Shown: positions 6,379 through 15,227, numbered from the stretch's first letter. The stretch is 15,990 nt of DNA from DATKEG01 sp035544515 (GCA_035544515.1 DATKEG010000162.1:1-15990); one strand, 5' to 3'. Notes: generated from the letters alone by a model not told the origin. Numbers and translations: made by a program.

Positions 6379-7073
6379 GCGTCCACGGGGATCACGGCCC
6401 CCGTCACCGGCGAGGACTCGGGCGAGAGCAGGAACAGGACGACGCGGGCGATCGCTTCCGGCGGTACGAAGTGGGAGGTGTCGGCGGCGGCCATGGCGCG
6501 GCGATTGGCGGCGGTGTCGATCACACCGGGGACGACACAGTTGAAGCGCACGCCGCGGGCCTGGTTCTCCCGTGCCAGCACGCGCGTGAGCGCGATAACG
6601 GCGGCCTTGGAGACGGCGTAGGCGGCGGCGCCGTCGCCCCCTTGCTCGGCCAGGCGCGACGCCACGGTGACGACGCTGCCGCGGCTGCGCAGCAGGTGCG
6701 GCAGCGCGGCCCGGCACAGGCCGTAGGCGGTGCCGAGGTTCGCGCTCATCATCCCGCGCCACTCCTCCACGGGCGCCGTCTCGAGCGTGCCCGAGGCGGA
6801 GTAGGCGCCGGCCAGGGCGGCCACCCCGTCCACACGAGTGAGCCAGGCCGCGGCCTCGTCCATGAACGCCTGGGCCACGGTGGGATCGGCCACGTCCGCG
6901 GGCGCGCCCCAGAGCGCGCCGGGGTCCGGCACCGACGTGCGGAAAGCCTCCCACTCCGGCGAGGCGCGATAGGGCACCGCCACGCGCGCGCCGCGGTCGA
7001 GCAGGGCGCGGACGACGACACGGCCGAGCGCGCCGGCGCCGCCCGAGACGACGAAGCCGGGGGGCGGGGTCAC
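6375..7073 (-). CDS. Short-chain dehydrogenase/reductase (SDR family)
   Basis: A 232-aa Rossmann-fold NAD(P)-dependent oxidoreductase. The cofactor loop SGGAGALG lies at 10-17. The catalytic residues are Asn112 (ANLGTAYG), Ser139 (VTVAS), Tyr152 and Lys156 (YAVSK). The typical C-terminal VPGVIDTAANR and TGAVIPVDA segments are present. The usual NNAG motif is replaced by LAGAYS (87-92), which together with the GALG loop recalls dihydropteridine-reductase-like SDRs. The substrate cannot be told from sequence. The GTG at 7073-7071 overlaps the upstream rhodanese TGA as GTGA, and its Shine-Dalgarno GGAGGG lies within the last codons of that gene, so translation is coupled. It is the last gene of a three-gene minus-strand cluster and ends in the shared CTAG with the zinc-finger gene. 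Confidence 0.9.
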   Translation of the reverse strand: MTPPPGFVVSGGAGALGRVVVRALLDRGARVAVPYRASPEWEAFRTSVPDPGALWGAPADVADPTVAQAFMDEAAAWLTRVDGVAALAGAYSASGTLETAPVEEWRGMMSANLGTAYGLCRAALPHLLRSRGSVVTVASRLAEQGGDGAAAYAVSKAAVIALTRVLARENQARGVRFNCVVPGVIDTAANRRAMAAADTSHFVPPEAIARVVLFLLSPESSPVTGAVIPVDA

Positions 7074-7504
7074 TTCCCTCCGGCCTTCAGCGACTCGTAA
7101 TCGCGGCCGGGGGCCGCGTCCCTGGCCACCGGCAGCCCGGCCGGACGCCAGCCCGGCTCGGCGATCCGTCCCGTCGCGGGGTCGTGCGCTCCCTCGAAGC
7201 CCGCGCGCTGGTCCACCACGTTCGTGAAGCCGGCCGCCTCGAGCATGGCCGCTGCGCGCGCGGAGCGCCCGCCAGCCTTGCAGGCCACGACGAGCTTCGC
7301 CTCCCTGGGAAACGCGCTCTGCATGACCGCCAGGAATTCGGCGTTCGGGGTCATGCCGGCCGGTCCCAGGTGCAGGAGCGGCACGTTGAAGGCGCCCTCC
7401 GGGTGGCCGGCCTGGAACTCGGGAATCGAACGCACGTCCACGTACACGTAACCCTGCTCCTCCATCAGCTCCCGCGCTTCCTGCGGTGAGATGCGCCTGG
7501 ACAA
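7070..7504 (-). CDS. Single-domain rhodanese-like sulfurtransferase
   Basis: This 144-aa protein carries one rhodanese domain. YVDVRSIPEFQAGHPEGAFNVP (20-41 region) is the classic entry motif. The active-site loop is ACKAGGRS with Cys75, the residue that carries a persulfide. The loop length fits sulfur-transferring rhodaneses rather than the longer loop of Cdc25-type phosphatases. There is no signal peptide, so it should be cytoplasmic. I chose the TTG at 7504-7502 because GGAGG lies 7 nt upstream and the domain begins immediately afterwards with ISPQEA. It lies 27 bp downstream of the aminotransferase and overlaps the SDR gene by 4 bp, so the three are probably one operon. The sulfur acceptor is unknown. 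Confidence 0.9.
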   Translation of the reverse strand: MSRRISPQEARELMEEQGYVYVDVRSIPEFQAGHPEGAFNVPLLHLGPAGMTPNAEFLAVMQSAFPREAKLVVACKAGGRSARAAAMLEAAGFTNVVDQRAGFEGAHDPATGRIAEPGWRPAGLPVARDAAPGRDYESLKAGGK

Positions 7505-7531
7505 GGGGGGACCTCCCTTCGCGACGGGCGG

Positions 7532-8689
7532 TTATAGCACGCGCAGGATGCGCGAGACCGCCTCCTCGAAGTCGGCCGGCCGGGGCAGCAGGCTCGGTAC
7601 GAGGTACGCCTCGCGCGGGAAGTCGAAGAAGTAGCCGGGATGGACCAGCACGTCGTGCGTATCGAGCAAGGCGAGGACGCGCTCCTCCTCGCCGACGGTG
7701 GCCGGGATGCGCAGGACGGCCGACCAGCCGCCCTCGCCCGCGAGCAGGGTCGCGGGGGCGCCGCGCGGGAGGAGCCGGCGGAGCGCGTCGAGGTTGGCCT
7801 CCACGCGCGCGGCGATCGGCGCCCGCAGCTCCGCGGCCCGCGCGAGCAGCGCCGGGGCCGCGTGCTGGACGGGCGTGCCCACCGAAAGGTAGGTGTCGGT
7901 GAGCAGCTCCAGCCGGGCGAGCGCCTCCTCGCGCAGGGCGGCGGGGCCGCTCACGGCCGTCCAGCCCAGCTTGAGCTGCGGCAGCCCGCACGACTTCGAC
8001 AAACCGCCGAGCGCGAAGGCCAGGGCCGGGCCGTCCCGCGCGAGGCTGGGTCCGGCGCGCCCCGGCGTCCAGGCATAGTCGGCGAAGACCTCGTCGGAGA
8101 CGACGGCGAGGCCCGCCTCCGCGGCGATCTCCTGCACCGCGGCGGCCTCGTCGGCTTTCGCGAACGAGCCCGTCGGATTGTTCGGGCTCACCAGGACCAC
8201 GGCGCGCGTGCGTGCGCCGACCCCCTCGCGCAGCGCGGGGAGGTCGATCCGCCATTCGCCGTCGTAGTGGAGCGGGTAGGGCTCGACCTCGACCGACTCC
8301 AGACCGGCCAGGTACTCGAAGAGCGGATAGCTCGGCCGGGGCACGAGCACGGCGTCGCCGGGGTCGCACAGCAGCTTGAACACGAACGCATACGCTTCGC
8401 TGGTGCTGGCGGTGAGCGCGATCCGGTCCGCGGGCACGGCCACGCCGCGAAGGGCGTAGTCCGCGCTCACCGCCCGCCGCGCCGCCTCCAGGCCGCGCGG
8501 GTCGGGCTCATAGCGGAGGGCTCCCTCCCCGGCGAGACCCGCGAGCGCGTCCGGGGGCGCCAGGAGGCCCACCCGCGTGGGGTTGGTCTCGGTGAGGTCG
8601 AAGACGTGGCGCCCGGCGGCCCGTTTGCGCTGCGCGAGGGCGGCCAGGCGGTTGACCGTCCGGTCCCACCGCGTCCGCGCCGAGAACAT
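7532..8689 (-). CDS. PLP-dependent class I/II aminotransferase
   Basis: A 385-aa fold-type I enzyme, the usual length for this class. Near the N-terminus FDLTETNPT is the substrate-side strand of aspartate-aminotransferase-like enzymes. YEPDPRGLEAAR, PRPSYPLFEY and VSPNNPTG follow, the last with cofactor-ring Asn171. DEVFADY carries Asp199, which pairs with the pyridine nitrogen. GGLSKSCGLPQLKLGW carries Schiff-base Lys232. The C-terminal domain includes HPGYFFDFPREAYLVPSLL, a form typical of alanine/aspartate-type transaminases, where an Arg in this region binds the substrate carboxylate. The amino donor is not deducible. It heads the minus-strand cluster with the rhodanese and SDR genes. 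No Shine-Dalgarno sequence precedes the ATG. It diverges from the GH63 gene across 53 bp. Confidence 0.93.
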   Translation of the reverse strand: MFSARTRWDRTVNRLAALAQRKRAAGRHVFDLTETNPTRVGLLAPPDALAGLAGEGALRYEPDPRGLEAARRAVSADYALRGVAVPADRIALTASTSEAYAFVFKLLCDPGDAVLVPRPSYPLFEYLAGLESVEVEPYPLHYDGEWRIDLPALREGVGARTRAVVLVSPNNPTGSFAKADEAAAVQEIAAEAGLAVVSDEVFADYAWTPGRAGPSLARDGPALAFALGGLSKSCGLPQLKLGWTAVSGPAALREEALARLELLTDTYLSVGTPVQHAAPALLARAAELRAPIAARVEANLDALRRLLPRGAPATLLAGEGGWSAVLRIPATVGEEERVLALLDTHDVLVHPGYFFDFPREAYLVPSLLPRPADFEEAVSRILRVL

Positions 8690-8703
8690 GCGCGATGGTA
8701 ATC

Positions 8704-8733
8704 TTGGATTGGCGCCCCGCGGTGGCTTAGAGT
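8704..8733 (+). promoter_or_regulatory. Candidate promoter of the GH63-like gene
   Basis: TTGGAT (8704-8709, three of six) and TAGAGT (8728-8733, four of six) are separated by 18 bp. The -10 ends 9 nt before the ATG at 8743, so the message would be nearly leaderless. No Shine-Dalgarno site is present. Confidence 0.3.
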
Positions 8734-8742
8734 CTGGCTGCC

Positions 8743-11448
<2,706 letters not shown>

Positions 11449-11497
11449 GTGCGGGCCAAGCGCGAAGCGGGATTCACTCCCGCGAGCGCGCGGGGTT

Positions 11498-11526
11498 CAA
11501 GGGGGCCGCGGTGTGCGGCCCCCTTG
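11498..11526. terminator. Perfect 12-bp hairpin between the repeat copies
   Basis: CAAGGGGGCCGC (11498-11509) pairs with GCGGCCCCCTTG (11515-11526) around the loop GGTGT. It lies between convergent genes (GH63-like on plus, lipoprotein on minus) and could end both transcripts, although no long T-run follows on either strand. Confidence 0.65.
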
Positions 11527-11538
11527 CTCGATGACGCC

Positions 11539-11617
11539 GAGTGGAGGCGGCCGCCGCAGCCGTCGTCGCGGTAGGCGCGGGCCAAGCGCGAAGCGGGATT
11601 CACTCCCGCGAGCGCGC
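11539..11617. repeat. 79-bp direct repeat, copy 2
   Basis: This second copy differs from 11413-11491 by one base. The eleven codons and the TAG are preserved in an orphan frame, which makes it look like a duplicated gene end. It stops 6 bp before the stop codon of the minus-strand lipoprotein gene. Read on the minus strand, both copies are open and Arg/Gly-rich, but no start or function is supported. Confidence 0.9.
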
Positions 11618-11623
11618 CGAACG

Positions 11624-12151
11624 CTACTGGAAGCGCAGCGTGATGCGGTTGGAGTCGATGCCCTGCTGGCGCACCCAGAAGTCGGCGCTGCCCGCCTGGA
11701 GGACCCTCAACCGCCGCTGATGCGTGTTGCCGCCGCCCACACTGACCAGCGAGCCGTTCGTCCAATTCCAGGTCGGCGGGCGGCCTCCGTTGGTCTCGTC
11801 CCCCTGCTCGTCCTTGCCCGTGACGTCGAGGCGCGCATACCAGCCGACCGGGATGGGGTCGTCCGGGTTGGGGTTCGAGATGAAGCGGCCGGAGCCGTCC
11901 TCGACCGTGTAGAGCCGCAGCGTGAGCCGCACCGGCGGGTTCGTGTTGGTGACGGGCTCTTCGCAGTCGCCGCAGGCCTCGGGCGTGGGCGAGGGAACCG
12001 GCGTGGGCTCGGGCGCCGGGGTGGGAGTCGGAGCCGCGGTGGGGACCGGCGTGGGCGCGGGGGCCGGCGCCGCGGGCGTGGAGCCTCCGCAGGCCCCGAG
12101 CGAAAGCGCGGCCACCAGGCCCAGGATGGACGTGCGACCGGGCTTCCTCAC
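11624..12151 (-). CDS. Proline-rich-linker lipoprotein of unknown function
   Basis: A 175-aa protein from the GTG at 12151-12149. This start has GGGGAGG 5 nt upstream and opens an ideal lipoprotein signal: MRKPGR, hydrophobic core SILGLVAALSLG, and lipobox LGAC with Cys21. An ATG at 12199 would add 16 residues before the basic region and is less likely. Residues about 22-58 are a Pro/Thr/Ala linker that should extend from the membrane. A CGDC pair follows (about 60-63). The C-terminal globular part (about 70-175) is beta-rich: VRLTLRLYTVEDG, PVGWYARLDVTGKDEQG, PPTWNWTNGSLVSVGGG and ADFWVRQQGIDSNRITLRF. The latter part resembles an immunoglobulin-like bacterial surface domain. The protein is probably anchored in the outer or inner membrane, facing the periplasm. 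It lies 80 bp downstream of the RsbW-like gene on the same strand. Confidence 0.85.
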   Translation of the reverse strand: MRKPGRTSILGLVAALSLGACGGSTPAAPAPAPTPVPTAAPTPTPAPEPTPVPSPTPEACGDCEEPVTNTNPPVRLTLRLYTVEDGSGRFISNPNPDDPIPVGWYARLDVTGKDEQGDETNGGRPPTWNWTNGSLVSVGGGNTHQRRLRVLQAGSADFWVRQQGIDSNRITLRFQ

Positions 12152-12231
12152 CCACGCCTCCCCGTTGCTCCCGGATGCCGGCCACGCCCCGGCGGCCATA
12201 CGAGTCACCCTACCGGACGGGGTGGGGACGG

Positions 12232-12747
12232 TCAACGTGCGCCGTCGGCGGCGCGGGTGCGGCGCTGCCGGCGGACAGTCAGGCGCACGCGGTTGCCTTG
12301 CCGGTTGTACTCCACCCCGTCCACCAGCCGGCGCATCAGGAACACCCCGCGGCCCCCGGGCGCGAGCAGGTGGCGCGGGTCCGTGGGGTCGATGAGGCCG
12401 GCCGTGTCGAAGCCCGGGCCCGAGTCCGCGACTTCCACGATCGCGCAGGCCATCCGCTTCACCACGACCATCACGCGGACCGCCCGGCCCGGCTCCAGCC
12501 GGTTGCCGTGGACGGCCGCGTTCGACAGCGCTTCGGCGGAGGCCACGGCGAGGTTGTCGCGCTGCTCCGCGCTCAGCCCGGCGCCCGAGGTGGCTCGGAC
12601 GATGCGCTCGACGGCGGGCGCCACCGCCTCGCGGCGGCTCGGCATCCGGAAGCGAAGGACGCGCCGGGAGGGTGCGGCCGCGGCCGTGCGGGTGGAGCGC
12701 CGCGCGCCGCCGGCCCTGGTGCGGGGAGCGCGTCCTGAGCGGGGCAC
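12232..12747 (-). CDS. RsbW-like serine kinase / anti-sigma ATPase domain protein
   Basis: A protein of about 171 aa with a single GHKL ATPase domain of the RsbW/SpoIIAB type. Members bind a sigma factor or a STAS anti-anti-sigma protein and phosphorylate the latter. The N-box is EALSNAAVHGN (72-82), with Glu72 and Asn76. The G1 box is DSGPGFD (108-114), and the G2 region GGRGVFLMRRLVD (131-143) closes the ATP lid. The start is uncertain. The ATG at the MPSRREAV segment would cut the first strand VLRFRMPS of the domain, so I prefer the GTG at 12747-12745, which adds an Arg/Ala-rich leader of about 30 residues. No Shine-Dalgarno site precedes it, and a -10-like TACAAT ends 7 nt upstream. No sigma factor or STAS gene is nearby, so the partner is unknown. 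Confidence 0.85.
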   Translation of the reverse strand: MPRSGRAPRTRAGGARRSTRTAAAAPSRRVLRFRMPSRREAVAPAVERIVRATSGAGLSAEQRDNLAVASAEALSNAAVHGNRLEPGRAVRVMVVVKRMACAIVEVADSGPGFDTAGLIDPTDPRHLLAPGGRGVFLMRRLVDGVEYNRQGNRVRLTVRRQRRTRAADGAR

Positions 12748-12754
12748 CGCGGGG

Positions 12755-12760
12755 ATTGTA
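12755..12760 (-). promoter_or_regulatory. -10-like hexamer before the RsbW-like gene
   Basis: On the minus strand TACAAT (five of six matches to TATAAT) ends 7 nt before the proposed GTG start, so transcription would begin at or next to the start codon. No good -35 is seen. Confidence 0.35.
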
Positions 12761-12769
12761 ATGCAATCG

Positions 12770-12786
12770 CGGCGGACCCTCCGCCG
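12770..12786 (-). terminator. 6-bp hairpin after the XRE/ImmA-like gene
   Basis: CGGCGG (12770-12775) and CCGCCG (12781-12786) flank ACCCT. With a second small dyad, CGTCC-AGGC-GGACG at 12795-12808, it may mark the transcript end of the regulator gene. It is weak, with no T-run. Confidence 0.25.
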
Positions 12787-12815
12787 TCGCGCCACGTCCA
12801 GGCGGACGGACGCCG

Positions 12816-14045
12816 TCAGGTGGTGTGCGAAGCCTCGTCCGTCGCGTCCTCCTGTGGCAGCTCGGTGACGCTCGCCACGTAGCGCAGCAGGCGCAGCGCG
12901 GTGTCGTTCTCGGTCGTGCACAGGCAGTCGGCGAGGCGGCTCTTGCTGACCAGCTCCTTGCGGTAGGCCCGCATGGCGAGGAAGACGTAGCGCTCCGGGA
13001 GCATCTCCCATTGCGGCTGGTCGGGAGCGGCCTGCGCCGCGTCGAGGTCCGCGCGCGGGCCCGACCCGGCCTGGCGGACGGCCTCGTCGATGCGCTTGAG
13101 GGTCAGGGGAGCGACCAGCTTGAGCTGCTCGAGCCGCGTCCGCAGCGCCTTGAGCGTCACGCCGAACGTTCGCGCCAGGTACAGGATGGCGATGTCGCTC
13201 ACCTCGCCGGCCTCGCTGTGCACGGCCCCGAAGCGCTCGCGCAGCCCGCGCGCCGGCATGAGCACCGCGGCGGCGAAGGCGTTGGCGAAGCTCTCGACCG
13301 GCGTCCGCTTGCGCACGTCCTGCAGGTCCACCATGGCCTCGTCGCGATTGGCCAGCAGGTGGCCCAGCGCGCGGGCCAGCGTGAAGCGCATGCGGGGCAC
13401 GCTGCGCTCCGCGAGCATGACGGACCCGCCGATGGCGGCGTGGTGGAATCCCGCGGCCGCGAGCAGCCCTCGCTGCGACAGCACGTAGACACGGATGGCG
13501 AAGCTGTCTTCGAGCCGCACGCGCAGGTCTCGGATGGGGGCGTCAGGGCCGATGTCGAGGTGGGCCCGCACCGTCGCCGCGAGCTGCTCGGCCTCGGGCA
13601 CGGAGAACAGCCGCGGCACGGGCAGCTCCGGCATGGCGGTGCGCGGCAGGCCGTTGACCTCCTCGAGCTCCAGGTAGTTGCGGCACAGGGACTCGAAGCT
13701 CATCAACAGCAGCTTCTCGGGCGAAGGCTCCGCCGGACCTCGCGGTCGCCCGGGCCGCCGTGGCGGCCCGGTGACCGCCGCGTCGATCCGTTCGGCCATG
13801 AGCCGGAAGTGCGGCCGGAAGTCGGCCTTGCCCCAGACGCCGAGGCCGAGGAAGTAGTCGAGCGGCCGGCTGAGGACTTCGGCGTAGCGATACAGCTCGG
13901 TCACGGAGACGGGCCGGCGGCCCTGCTCGATGGCGACCTGGGTCGTCCTGGCGAGGCCGAGCTTCTCGGCCACCACGGCCTGCGTGAGCCCGAGGAACTC
14001 TCTCGCCTTGGCGATTCGCTGGCCGACGGCCTCGTTGGATTCCAT
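12816..14045 (-). CDS. XRE-family regulator fused to a degenerate ImmA/IrrE-like domain
   Basis: This 409-aa protein starts with a lambda-repressor-type helix-turn-helix (about 7-63: RIAKAREFLGLTQAVVAEKLGLARTT then IEQGRRPVS). A Pro/Arg linker (about 92-110) follows, then an ImmA/IrrE-like region (about 145-310). In active members of the COG2856 peptidase group, the core helix reads HExxH and a downstream helix carries Glu-Ala-Asn before FAAxLLMP. Here the first motif reads RALGH (225-229) and the second reads SFANAFAAAVLMP (252-264). The first His, the catalytic Glu and probably the third ligand are therefore replaced by Arg, Ala and Phe. The fold is kept but zinc peptidase activity should be lost. 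A further helical domain (about 340-395) with CLCTTEN completes the protein. It probably acts as a DNA-binding regulator whose ImmA-like part senses a ligand or protein. A strong promoter and a palindrome lie immediately upstream, suggesting autoregulation. Confidence 0.9.
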   Translation of the reverse strand: MESNEAVGQRIAKAREFLGLTQAVVAEKLGLARTTQVAIEQGRRPVSVTELYRYAEVLSRPLDYFLGLGVWGKADFRPHFRLMAERIDAAVTGPPRRPGRPRGPAEPSPEKLLLMSFESLCRNYLELEEVNGLPRTAMPELPVPRLFSVPEAEQLAATVRAHLDIGPDAPIRDLRVRLEDSFAIRVYVLSQRGLLAAAGFHHAAIGGSVMLAERSVPRMRFTLARALGHLLANRDEAMVDLQDVRKRTPVESFANAFAAAVLMPARGLRERFGAVHSEAGEVSDIAILYLARTFGVTLKALRTRLEQLKLVAPLTLKRIDEAVRQAGSGPRADLDAAQAAPDQPQWEMLPERYVFLAMRAYRKELVSKSRLADCLCTTENDTALRLLRYVASVTELPQEDATDEASHTT

Positions 14046-14052
14046 GTCGTTG

Positions 14053-14063
14053 TAAGTGACTTA
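14053..14063. promoter_or_regulatory. Candidate operator TAAGT-G-ACTTA
   Basis: This perfect 5-1-5 palindrome lies between the predicted start of transcription (near 14065) and the ATG of the XRE gene, a typical autorepressor position. Whether the XRE protein binds it is inference. Confidence 0.4.
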
Positions 14064-14071
14064 TCCGCTGA

Positions 14072-14101
14072 AGTATACATTCGACCGCGAGATTTTGTCA
14101 A
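14072..14101 (-). promoter_or_regulatory. Strong sigma-70-type promoter of the XRE/ImmA-like gene
   Basis: On the minus strand a perfect TTGACA (14101-14096) is followed after 18 bp by TATACT (14077-14072, five of six). Local base composition is AT-rich against a very GC-rich background. The leader would be about 20 nt, without a good Shine-Dalgarno site. Confidence 0.75.
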
Positions 14102-14186
14102 GATACGTACGACGATGACGGACCGCTTCACGCGAGTCGCTGGCGACAAACGGCCGACGCCAGAACGTCCCGGCGGTCGGCGGCCG

Positions 14187-14195
14187 TGACATAAT
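14187..14195 (+). promoter_or_regulatory. Extended -10 candidate before the small membrane protein gene
   Basis: TGACATAAT contains an extended -10 (TG-A-CATAAT, five of six). It would start a leader of about 30 nt before the ATG at 14233. No -35 is apparent, as is usual for extended -10 promoters. Confidence 0.35.
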
Positions 14196-14232
14196 CGTGG
14201 CAAGGACCCACGACGAGGCCGCCGACCCCCCG

Positions 14233-14631
14233 ATGAGCACGAGCCCGCAACCCGACACGCTGAGCCTCGTCCTTCTCGGCACGATCGCCGCGCTGTCGTT
14301 GCTTCAGGGCCTCGTTCTGCTCGGGGCGGCCTGGAGCGCGTTCCGCGCCGCGCGGCGCATGGAAGCGATGGCGGGAAGACTGGGCGGCGTGCTCCAGCCC
14401 TCGGTCCTGGAACTATCGCGCGCCGCGCGGGACGCCGCCGAGGTGTCCGACCTGATGGTCGCCCAGGCGCATCGTCTCGACGTCCTGGTCACGGAAACCG
14501 TCGAAAAGGTCGAGCGGGTGCAGAGCGCGTTCCAGCGATTGCTGCCCGTGGCCGGCCGCGTTGCCGCCGCGGCCAGCGTCCTTCGCGTGCTGCGATCGGG
14601 CGTGCGCGCCATCCGCCGACTCAGGCGTTAG
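14233..14631 (+). CDS. Small membrane-anchored coiled-coil protein (DUF948-like)
   Basis: A 132-aa protein with one N-terminal membrane helix (about 10-33, LVLLGTIAALSLLQGLVLLGAAW). A long amphipathic helix follows (about 38-100) with heptad-like spacing of Leu, Val and Ala: MEAMAGRLGGVLQPSVLELSR, then AHRLDVLVTETVEKVERVQSAFQ. A basic C-terminus ends in RRLRR. The plan matches DUF948/YtxH-type membrane proteins, some of which are stress-related, but no activity is known. I prefer the ATG at 14233 because it leads directly into the membrane helix. A GTG at 14197 would add 12 residues and would lie at the predicted transcription start. It diverges from the XRE gene across 187 bp. Confidence 0.75.
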   Translation: MSTSPQPDTLSLVLLGTIAALSLLQGLVLLGAAWSAFRAARRMEAMAGRLGGVLQPSVLELSRAARDAAEVSDLMVAQAHRLDVLVTETVEKVERVQSAFQRLLPVAGRVAAAASVLRVLRSGVRAIRRLRR

Positions 14632-14637
14632 AAGCCA

Positions 14638-14671
14638 AACGGGCTCCGGGGTGGTGCCCCGAGAGCCCGTT
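14638..14671. terminator. Bidirectional stem-loop terminator
   Basis: AACGGGCTC-CGGGG (14638-14651) pairs with CCCCG-(A)-GAGCCCGTT (14657-14671), 14 bp with one bulged A and loop TGGTG. It follows the membrane-protein gene and precedes, in the opposite sense, the end of the CxxC gene. On the minus strand GTTTGGCTTC follows, giving a short T-run. Confidence 0.75.
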
Positions 14672-14703
14672 GCGGACCGCTCGACCGGCGGGAGAGCGAC
14701 GAG

Positions 14704-14925
14704 CTACCAGCCGCGCGCGCTCGGCTCCCACGACATCGTGCGGGTGAACTCGCCACGATCGCGCGAGAAGATCCGCCGCACAGGCAACACGTAGCCTCCG
14801 TTGTCGAAGCCCATCTGCTCGAGGTCGGCGCCGACCTTGTCGCAGTCCGAGCACTTGAAGCCGCCGAGCGGATGACGCACGGGATTGTGACGATTCCGAA
14901 GGAAACAACGCAATGATGCGAGCAT
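14704..14925 (-). CDS. 73-aa CxxC protein under a sigma-54 promoter
   Basis: A 73-aa protein with a basic N-terminus (MLASLRCFLRNRHN), then a single CSDC (Cys25, Cys28) and a conserved-looking body KVGADLEQMGFDNGGYVLPVRR ending in SWEPSARGW. The single Cys pair could bind zinc with His residues nearby (His13, His18) or within a dimer. A redox role is also possible. There is no signal peptide or membrane span. The ATG at 14925-14923 has AGGAGG 10 nt upstream. The start region has more A and T than its surroundings. I do not recognise the family. It is the sole gene between the sigma-54 promoter at 14985-15003 and a hairpin at 14638-14671, so it is expected as a single-gene transcript induced together with the divergent DksA-type gene. 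Confidence 0.75.
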   Translation of the reverse strand: MLASLRCFLRNRHNPVRHPLGGFKCSDCDKVGADLEQMGFDNGGYVLPVRRIFSRDRGEFTRTMSWEPSARGW

Positions 14926-14960
14926 GAGTCCAAATCCTCCTGGGCACCCCGGCACCCGGC

Positions 14961-14997
14961 CGGAGGTTCGCGTGTACCTACACACAAGCAACCTCCG
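14961..14997. repeat. Nested inverted repeat over the minus-strand sigma-54 start
   Basis: CGGAGGTT (14961-14968) and AACCTCCG (14990-14997) are perfect inverted copies. Between them lies GTGTA-CC-TACAC (14972-14983), centred near the predicted start at about 14977. The outer right arm is part of the -24/-12 promoter itself. Confidence 0.7.
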
Positions 14998-15003
14998 TGC
15001 CAG
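14985..15003 (-). promoter_or_regulatory. Sigma-54 (-24/-12) promoter of the CxxC gene
   Basis: On the minus strand CTGGCACGGAGGTTGCTTG matches the RpoN consensus YTGGCACG-N4-TTGCW at every defined position, with the required 10 nt between GG and GC. The predicted start is near 14977, about 50 nt before the ATG at 14925. Confidence 0.85.
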
Positions 15004-15092
15004 AGCCGAACGACCTCTGCGGGGCCATCAAGCCAGACGCTGCCAGCCCCGCGGTTGTTCCCCGCGTCTCGAAGGCCGGCAGCGCCAGGCCG

Positions 15093-15125
15093 TGCAGCTT
15101 TTTCACTGGCGATGGAAAGTCTGCA
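15093..15125. promoter_or_regulatory. Central imperfect dyad, candidate shared enhancer-binding site
   Basis: TGCAGCTTT (15093-15101) is inverted as AAAG-T-CTGCA (15116-15125) with one inserted base. Its centre (15109) is about 130 bp from both predicted sigma-54 start sites, a usual distance for an upstream activator site. The binding protein is unknown. Confidence 0.45.
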
Positions 15126-15211
15126 AGCACGGGGAGCGGTACCCGCCCACGGCTCGACACGCTGGCCAAAACAGGTATTGCGGAATCAGTGCGTTACGGG
15201 GAGGTGGCTTG

Positions 15212-15227
15212 CGGCACGCCGCTTGCT
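15212..15227 (+). promoter_or_regulatory. Sigma-54 (-24/-12) promoter of the DksA-type gene
   Basis: CGGCACGCCGCTTGCT matches TGGCACG-N4-TTGCW except for the first base, with 10 nt between GG and GC. The predicted start is near 15238, about 27 nt before the ATG at 15265, leaving room for the GGGGGAGG ribosome site. Confidence 0.8.

Noticed and set aside
12816..14045. Prophage or toxin-antitoxin/ICE remnant around the XRE-ImmA gene
   Set aside because: ImmA/ImmR-type genes mark some mobile elements, but there is no integrase, attachment repeat, toxin partner or change in base composition here.
15017..15160. A riboswitch (cyclic-di-GMP type) in the divergent region
   Set aside because: Several GC hairpins occur, but I could not place the conserved GEMM core and receptor elements on either strand, and the stretch lies upstream of both predicted transcription starts.
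15130..15185. A third sigma-54 promoter at CTGGCCAAAACAGGTATTGC
   Set aside because: The GG to GC spacing is 14 nt instead of 10, so it would not be recognised.
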